From positions 1-46,837 of the forward strand of contig LSNO01000067.1 in assembly GCA_002082305.1 (NCBI GenBank): DNA of 46,837 nt. The letters are read 5' to 3'. Below the pieces are notes generated by a model, which worked only from the letters and a program-made list of their open reading frames with translations, ran no database searches and was not told the origin of the DNA. The translations under genes were made by a program, and so were the position numbers. This stretch comes from SAR324 cluster bacterium SAR324-CTD7B (GTDB lineage Bacteria; SAR324; NAC60-12). Each line of letters begins with the position of its first letter. Position 1 is the stretch's first letter. Positions 42,100 through 46,837 of the stretch are shown piece by piece.

Positions 42100-43209
42100 C
42101 TATCCATTAGAGTAGATTCTGGGAATACGATCATTCAAATTTGTCAAAATTTCATATGGTATTGTTTCTACCCACCCGGACATCTCTTCCACAGTTATAC
42201 TCTGTCCGTCCTGTTCTCCAATCAAAACGACCTCATCTCCTACTTCAAGAGTTTCATTATTGGAGTTGACCATAAACTGATCCATACAAACCCGTCCTAC
42301 GATAGCCCGCCGTTTTCCACGGATTATTACTTCACCGTGATTTGAAAGGTGACGCCGAAAACCATCGCCGTAACCCAGTGGAATAGTGGAGATTTCTGTG
42401 GATCCGTCAGAAGTCCAGGTTGATCCATAACTGACTGAGAATCCTTTTGGAACAGATTTGCGAAAAGAAACCCGGGATTTAAGCTGGAGAGCCGGACGCA
42501 CATCCAGAACATGCGGACTTGATGAATCTGGGTATACTCCATAAAGTAAAATTCCCGGCCGGATGAGATCCAAGTGAGACTGAGGGAAATAAAGCACGCC
42601 GCCTGAATTAGCAAGATGTCGCAAAGGAACCGGTGCATCAAGCCGCTCAAAAATTGATACTGCTGTTAAAAACCGGTCAACTTGTTCCAGTGTCATCGGA
42701 TCTTCCGGATCATCTGCACAGGCTAAATGCGAACACACACCTTTAACTGTCAGATGCCGTGCACGTACTGCTTCTTCAATAAAACCTGCTGACTCTTCCG
42801 CAATGGTTCCGACCCGCCCCATTCCGCTATCAAGCTTAAGATGCACTATTGCCTGCTGACCTGAAGATTCACAAATTTTATCTGTTTTGCGTAATACATT
42901 CAGAGAAGAAATAAAAAATTCTAAATTCCATTTCAAATACTCCGGAATCTGTTTTAACAATACACCGCCAAAGACCACAATCGGCAAACTTATTCCGGAC
43001 TCCCGTAATATGATTCCTTCTTCCAACAGGGCTACACCCAGACAGTTTACTCCAAGTTTTTCATAGAGTTGTGCAACTCTCAGCATTCCATGTCCGTATG
43101 CATTTGACTTGACGACTGCCATCACTGGACGATTCTGTGTGTGTTTTCGAATCTGTTCGAGATTATATCTTAAATAATCCAGATTGACTTCAATAAAGGT
43201 GGGCCTCAT
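42100..43209 (-). CDS. alr: Alanine racemase
   Basis: A PLP enzyme making D-alanine for peptidoglycan. PLP Lys34 lies in AVVKSNAYGHG, the substrate Arg region in LKLDSGMGRVG, and the second catalytic base Tyr in SVSYGSTW. The C-terminal domain shows TIPLGYGDGF and VGRVCMDQFMV. At 369 residues it is complete. In many bacteria alr follows dnaB; here they are separated by the ribosomal cluster. The next gene upstream, an unknown protein, ends 53 nt before its start. Confidence 0.94.
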   Translation of the reverse strand: MRPTFIEVNLDYLRYNLEQIRKHTQNRPVMAVVKSNAYGHGMLRVAQLYEKLGVNCLGVALLEEGIILRESGISLPIVVFGGVLLKQIPEYLKWNLEFFISSLNVLRKTDKICESSGQQAIVHLKLDSGMGRVGTIAEESAGFIEEAVRARHLTVKGVCSHLACADDPEDPMTLEQVDRFLTAVSIFERLDAPVPLRHLANSGGVLYFPQSHLDLIRPGILLYGVYPDSSSPHVLDVRPALQLKSRVSFRKSVPKGFSVSYGSTWTSDGSTEISTIPLGYGDGFRRHLSNHGEVIIRGKRRAIVGRVCMDQFMVNSNNETLEVGDEVVLIGEQDGQSITVEEMSGWVETIPYEILTNLNDRIPRIYSNG

Positions 43210-43262
43210 AAAAACAGATACTTAAAATGAAAAAACCAGGATTTTTTTACACAATGTTGCTG

Positions 43263-44000
43263 TCACTTTTGGGAACTGTAAAAGACAAAAAGTGCACTGC
43301 AGAAAAGTTCAAAATTTTCCAATTCAACATCTTTGCTGATTTTTTCGAGGGTGGTGTTTAAATCACCACTGCTTCGAATTTGGCAAAATGCCTGATAGAA
43401 ACGAACTCGAATTTGGTGTTCCACTAATAATGGTACGATCTCATTTATAATCTGCGCAAGTTCACCAGGATCTTCACTGAGACGTTTCAAAACATGACAG
43501 AAAAAACCCTGAATATAAACATCCAGCTTACGTTTGTTTTCTTTTAATTTTTCTCTGGGCAAATATTCAGAGGAGGCAATTTCCAATTTTCTCTCACTTC
43601 CAGCTGTTTCAGTCTCACTATCTGCATCCTCTGATATAGGTTGTGTTGCAGGTGAGAGTTTTCTCTTACGGTGTGAAGAAATGTTTAGAGGATATTCCAG
43701 CGAATATGGTGATTTTTTTTCTAATTGTTGAAAAAGACTTTGTGCTTTTATGGGATCCAATTGAATTTTATCTGTTTCCGCCGCAAGAATCCCAACCATA
43801 AACGGATTCTTGGGATTACTGTATACATCATAGGTTTCTGCACCAAAATCGTAAGGGAGAGATTTTGTTCCTTTAATGTTTTTTGGATTCTGCTTTAATA
43901 TCAGTGGCTGAAGAGGAACAGAATTAACTGTTTCAGTTGTATTCTCTTTTTTATTTTTCCCTGAAATCGACTCCTTCAGCCGGCTTCTTTCATTATCCAT
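43263..44000 (-). CDS. Protein of unknown function
   Basis: A 245-residue product with no signal peptide or membrane segment. The first ~170 residues are polar and low in order, with the semi-conserved-looking stretch SLPYDFGAETYDVYSNPKNPFMVGILAAE. The last ~75 residues look like a helical domain (YIQGFFCHVLKRLSEDPGELAQIINEIVPLLVEHQIRVRFYQAFCQIRSS). I recognise no family. AAGGAAA sits 8 nt before the ATG, supporting translation. It may be co-transcribed with alr downstream and diverges from slt. Confidence 0.7.
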   Translation of the reverse strand: MDNERSRLKESISGKNKKENTTETVNSVPLQPLILKQNPKNIKGTKSLPYDFGAETYDVYSNPKNPFMVGILAAETDKIQLDPIKAQSLFQQLEKKSPYSLEYPLNISSHRKRKLSPATQPISEDADSETETAGSERKLEIASSEYLPREKLKENKRKLDVYIQGFFCHVLKRLSEDPGELAQIINEIVPLLVEHQIRVRFYQAFCQIRSSGDLNTTLEKISKDVELENFELFCSALFVFYSSQK

Positions 44001-44141
44001 TTATTTATTTCCTTTTATATAAAACTTATTTAAGCATTACGGCAAGATATTTGCTCTTGTATTTTTGGAATCCTGGGTGCAGAATTAACTTAATGCATCC
44101 TAGCTATCAAGTAGCACCAACTATACCACCTGTATCAAATC

Positions 44142-46346
44142 ATGTTGCAGAGTAACTCCTCTTTCCCGGCTTTCAAAATTTCAGCACAAAATTTCTTCTA
44201 CAGGAATCGCTGCAAGACAGTTGCCGAAGTTTTGATCATTGCAGCCATGTTATTTTCTGCCAGCTCTGCATCTGCACATAAAATATCTTCCTGGGAACCA
44301 TACAAAAGTTTGTTCGAGCAGGGTGAGTGCCAAAAATTGATCAGTCACCTAAAACCTTTGTCAAAGCCCCGGAACTGGTATGACAACCGAATGTGGAGCC
44401 GATCACGGATCTTGAATTCCAAATGCCAGATGCAGTTGGAAAATTATAAAGCGGCCCTGAAGAGTCTAAAACAAACTCCCGAATCTGAAGAAAGAGACGT
44501 TTGGCTATTTCAAAAAATCAGGGTTTTACTTAAATCTGGCAATCAAAGTAAAGCAATTACCAATATCAGAAAACTACTGAAACTGCCGGAAAAATTTTCT
44601 TATCTTCAATCGCTACGAGATGATTTGAAGAATGAATTTCATACAGATAAGGAAGTCAGCTTACTTTTTCCTCTGCTGCATGAAACCCGTAAAAACTACA
44701 AATGGTTCCTTTCGGATTATGATCTTCATGCACTCTATATCCGTGGTGCAAAACTGAAGGGGATAAAACCTGAGCATACGTATAGAGTTTTGGGCTGGCA
44801 GTTTCCCATTGATGAAAAAACCGCACGCCAATCCCACAAGAACTTAACTGCCAAGGACCTAAAAAATATGTCTCCGGCAGAACTCCTCAAACGCGTACGG
44901 ACCTTGACCAGACTCGGTCTTAATGACTACTTGGTAAAACATTTGCCGCAGCTTCGGAAGTGGCGCAGCAGGAAGGTGCTGAAAAAACTTGGTAAAGCAT
45001 ATCTAAAAGCACTCTTTGTAGAAAGATTTTATTATCGAATTATCATATTTCAAAAAAAAGGTCAACTTTCAAAACTATGGTCTCTGCCAAAAGAAACCCA
45101 GCTTTACTGGACGGCACGCTCCTTCATCAAAAGAAGAAACATTCCGGATGCACGAAGTACTATCTATAAACTTGAAAGACTTAATGCGAAATCCAAGCTC
45201 CTGCCTGATTTGTTTAACACATTTGCCATACGTTACATGCTGGACTCAGAAATTGAGAAATCGCGATTTTGGTGGAATCGTCTGCTGAGTCATTTCCCCA
45301 AGCATGAGCTTGCTGCTGCTGCTGCATGGAAACTGGCCTGGTCAAACCTGCAGCAAAATAATACAAAAAAAGCCCTGTCATACCTGAAACGAGGACTTAA
45401 AACAAGAATTTACAATTCTGAGATGAAAGCTAAGTTACTGTACTGGCAGGGAAAATTACAACAATCTACAGGCCGTCCGGATCTTGCAAAAAAAAGCTTC
45501 ACAAAACTGGTTCTTCGTCAGCCCAATACGTATTATGGAATGCGCCTGCTTTCCGCAAAAGATATTCCGGGAAGCATATTGGCAGTAGTCAAGTCCCGCA
45601 AAACAAAACTATACGCCGAACCAACTGAACCACTCAGTAAAAAAACCAAAAAATTACTGAAAAGAACCGAGTTTCTCTTTGATATTGCAGAAACTGAACA
45701 GGCTTTGAGAGAATTATTTGCCGGATTGGGGCGTTTTAAAAACAGTTCACGGAACTGGCATGTGAGTCATTTGCTTCACCGCAGAGGAAAGCACCACGCA
45801 TTGCTCAGAATCGTTGCAAATTATTATCTGCCTCGCATGATTTCCCTTGAAGTTGGAGAATATCCACTCTGGGAATTGGCTTACCCTAGACCCTACTGGT
45901 CACAGTTGAAGAACTTTGCAAATCAGGCTGGAATAGACCCATATTTCGCTCTGGCAATAATGCGCGAGGAAAGTCACTTTGATCCTCAGGCATTATCTTC
46001 ATCCAAGGCAATAGGTTTAATGCAGTTGATGCCCGCCACCGCAAAAGCTGTAGCTAAAAGAAAAAAAATTAAACTAACAGGAAAGGCAGAAATATTTGAT
46101 CCGGAACTGAATACCCAACTTGGTACGCTGTATCTGGGAAGGTTATCCAACCAGTTCAAGTCTGAACTGATTTATACAGCAGGCAGTTATAATGCCGGAC
46201 CTCAAAACATGAGCAAGTGGATTAACCGCTGGAATGGAAAATCACTGGATGCCTTTGTTGAACAAATTCCATTCAAAGAAACCAGAAATTACGTCAAACG
46301 AGTTTACAGGAGCTACAAACTTTACAAACAAATCTACAGCTCATAA
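44142..46346 (+). CDS. slt: Soluble lytic murein transglycosylase (Slt70-like)
   Basis: A 734-residue periplasmic enzyme that cleaves peptidoglycan glycans to 1,6-anhydro products. A signal peptide ends near SSASA (residue ~45). About 500 residues of helical, TPR-like superhelix follow, as in Slt70. The C-terminal GH23 domain carries the catalytic Glu610 in MREESHFDP, then GLMQLMPATA, LGTLYLG and SYNAGPQNMSKW. The length is slightly above E. coli Slt (~645). It diverges from the unknown gene at 43263 over 141 nt that must hold both promoters; no clear Shine-Dalgarno was seen. Confidence 0.93.
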   Translation: MLQSNSSFPAFKISAQNFFYRNRCKTVAEVLIIAAMLFSASSASAHKISSWEPYKSLFEQGECQKLISHLKPLSKPRNWYDNRMWSRSRILNSKCQMQLENYKAALKSLKQTPESEERDVWLFQKIRVLLKSGNQSKAITNIRKLLKLPEKFSYLQSLRDDLKNEFHTDKEVSLLFPLLHETRKNYKWFLSDYDLHALYIRGAKLKGIKPEHTYRVLGWQFPIDEKTARQSHKNLTAKDLKNMSPAELLKRVRTLTRLGLNDYLVKHLPQLRKWRSRKVLKKLGKAYLKALFVERFYYRIIIFQKKGQLSKLWSLPKETQLYWTARSFIKRRNIPDARSTIYKLERLNAKSKLLPDLFNTFAIRYMLDSEIEKSRFWWNRLLSHFPKHELAAAAAWKLAWSNLQQNNTKKALSYLKRGLKTRIYNSEMKAKLLYWQGKLQQSTGRPDLAKKSFTKLVLRQPNTYYGMRLLSAKDIPGSILAVVKSRKTKLYAEPTEPLSKKTKKLLKRTEFLFDIAETEQALRELFAGLGRFKNSSRNWHVSHLLHRRGKHHALLRIVANYYLPRMISLEVGEYPLWELAYPRPYWSQLKNFANQAGIDPYFALAIMREESHFDPQALSSSKAIGLMQLMPATAKAVAKRKKIKLTGKAEIFDPELNTQLGTLYLGRLSNQFKSELIYTAGSYNAGPQNMSKWINRWNGKSLDAFVEQIPFKETRNYVKRVYRSYKLYKQIYSS

Positions 46347-46603
46347 ATTGCAGAAAAAGCCCCTGCCTCTCAATCCTCCACAACACTTTAGACATTTTGA
46401 TTTAGCTGCAAGAATCAATAAAAAGGATGCTGCACTATTTTAAATCCGGATTAGATCACTTGATGTAAAAAACTATAATCCCGATTTGCCCCTATTCCCA
46501 GAAAACTGCCCTTATTTTGTAGCGGATTGCTTTACATTCTCAAGCTGCTAAAAAAATCCTTATTCAAAGCTATTATTTTTTGAATTACGTAATTTTTTTT
46601 TGC
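46347..46603. other. Non-coding gap after slt
   Basis: I see no gene in this stretch. It is AT-rich, ends with the palindrome AATTACGTAATT (46584-46595) running into a T-tract, and contains no clear stem-loop terminator for slt. The -35 of the next promoter begins at 46604. Confidence 0.5.
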
Positions 46604-46632
46604 TTGACACTTAGGGAGGAAGGATTGAAAAT
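46604..46632 (+). promoter_or_regulatory. Candidate promoter of the right-edge lipoprotein
   Basis: A perfect -35 TTGACA (46604-46609) is followed at 17 bp by GAAAAT (46627-46632, 4 of 6). A perfect TATAAT (46645-46650) also occurs but lies 35 bp from that -35 and only 14 bp from TTGAAA. Which -10 is used is open. The -35 context GCTTGACA is the same as in the promoter of the left-edge lipoprotein. Confidence 0.45.
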
Positions 46633-46677
46633 GTGCTTTTATTGTATAATGATCAATAATTACCTGAGGAGGAAAAA

Positions 46678-46837
46678 AAGAAATTACTTAAAATAATACT
46701 GGTTTTCTCACTGCCGTTATTTCTCATTCTAGGCTGCAAGAAGTCAGATGATTCATCAACTTCATCAACTTCATCAACTTCATCAACTTCATCAACTTCA
46801 TCAACTTCATCAACTTCATCAACTTCATCAACTTCAT
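46678..46837 (+). CDS. Ser/Thr-repeat lipoprotein, start codon anomalous, 3' end outside window
   Basis: The frame codes a textbook lipoprotein signal (KLLKIILVFSLPLFLILGC; Cys at 46735-46737), then Lys-Lys-Ser-Asp-Asp and (Ser-Ser-Thr)n running off the edge. A strong Shine-Dalgarno GAGGAGG (46666-46672) is 5 nt upstream of position 46678, exactly where ATG is expected, but the codon there is AAG. No ATG, GTG or TTG exists in this frame after the stop at 46657. An ATG at 46631, with AAGGA 6 nt upstream, is in another frame and would join this one by a -1 shift in the A7 run (46673-46679). The gene may be mutated, mis-sequenced or frameshifted. Its plan is like that of the left-edge lipoprotein. 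Confidence 0.6.
46752..46837. repeat. 9-bp tandem repeat TTCATCAAC, at least nine copies
   Basis: Perfect copies of TTCATCAAC run from 46752 to the window end (more than nine units) and probably continue. In the lipoprotein frame each unit reads Ser-Ser-Thr. The exact identity of all copies suggests active expansion or gene conversion. Long perfect repeats like this are also a common cause of contig ends. Confidence 0.9.

Noticed and set aside
46584-46600. AATTACGTAATT plus T-tract as an intrinsic terminator of slt
   Set aside because: The dyad has almost no loop and is pure AT apart from the central ACGT; a stable hairpin is unlikely.
46752-46837. Short regular repeats that might be a CRISPR array
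   Set aside because: The 9-bp units have no spacers and code Ser-Ser-Thr in frame behind a lipoprotein signal.
1-46837. Mobile elements, defence genes, tRNAs and rRNAs
   Set aside because: I looked for transposase, integrase, toxin-antitoxin, restriction and CRISPR-type proteins and for T-loop-like GTTCGA sequences with matching acceptor stems, and found none that hold up.

Overview
The window looks like a conserved, mostly housekeeping stretch of a Gram-negative, moderately AT-rich bacterial chromosome. Evidence for a diderm envelope: lspA and several lipoprotein signal peptides, a beta-barrel outer-membrane protein, a quinone-dependent PyrD and an Slt-type lytic transglycosylase. The order rplY-pth-ychF-rpsF-rpsR-rplI-dnaB (read leftwards) is the arrangement known from deltaproteobacteria-like genomes. 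My guess is a deltaproteobacterial or SAR324-like lineage, but that is inference. I saw no tRNA or rRNA gene, CRISPR array, phage gene, transposase or integrase.

Layout. 1-1163: 5' part of a surface lipoprotein gene (minus), cut by the window edge. 1457-3170: AMMECR1-domain protein overlapping pyrD. 3181-7009 (minus): FprA-type NADPH-ferredoxin reductase, then hemC and hemA. 7162-9944: pgsA, a 330-nt gap holding a candidate folded RNA leader, then hslV-hslU. 9985-15315: type-4 uracil-DNA glycosylase, hisS, lspA, an SH3-like exported protein, an M48 metalloprotease and an outer-membrane protein; the last five are packed or overlapping. 15340-22858 (minus): pyruvate kinase, a flavoprotein lacking its redox disulfide, an acetolactate-synthase-like TPP enzyme, a GltB-like FMN protein, and moaA behind a likely molybdenum-cofactor riboswitch. 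23202-26614: ksgA, an S41-like protein with a degraded active site and a PlsC-like acyltransferase. 26542-32719 (minus): csaA, a YdiJ-type FAD/Fe-S dehydrogenase, a dienoyl-CoA isomerase-like crotonase, a polyprenyl-synthase homologue without Asp-rich motifs, and a HemX-like membrane protein. 32935-35209 (minus): an FG-GAP lipoprotein overlapping an EAL-like protein. 35373-41093 (minus): dnaB and the ribosomal-protein cluster. 41112-42099: a gene-poor gap with possible gene remnants, a small lipoprotein and a 34-residue membrane protein. 42100-46346: alr, an unknown protein and slt. 46347-46837: a second Ser/Thr-repeat lipoprotein whose expected start codon reads AAG.

Most genes are ordinary. 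No defence island or mobile system is visible. The points most worth following are the folded hslVU leader with mutually exclusive helices, the set of enzyme homologues that have lost catalytic residues (prenyl synthase, S41-like protein, disulfide-less flavoprotein), the 34-residue membrane protein, the start-less repeat lipoprotein, acidic tails on three ribosomal proteins, and a striking excess of the palindrome TCCGGA.
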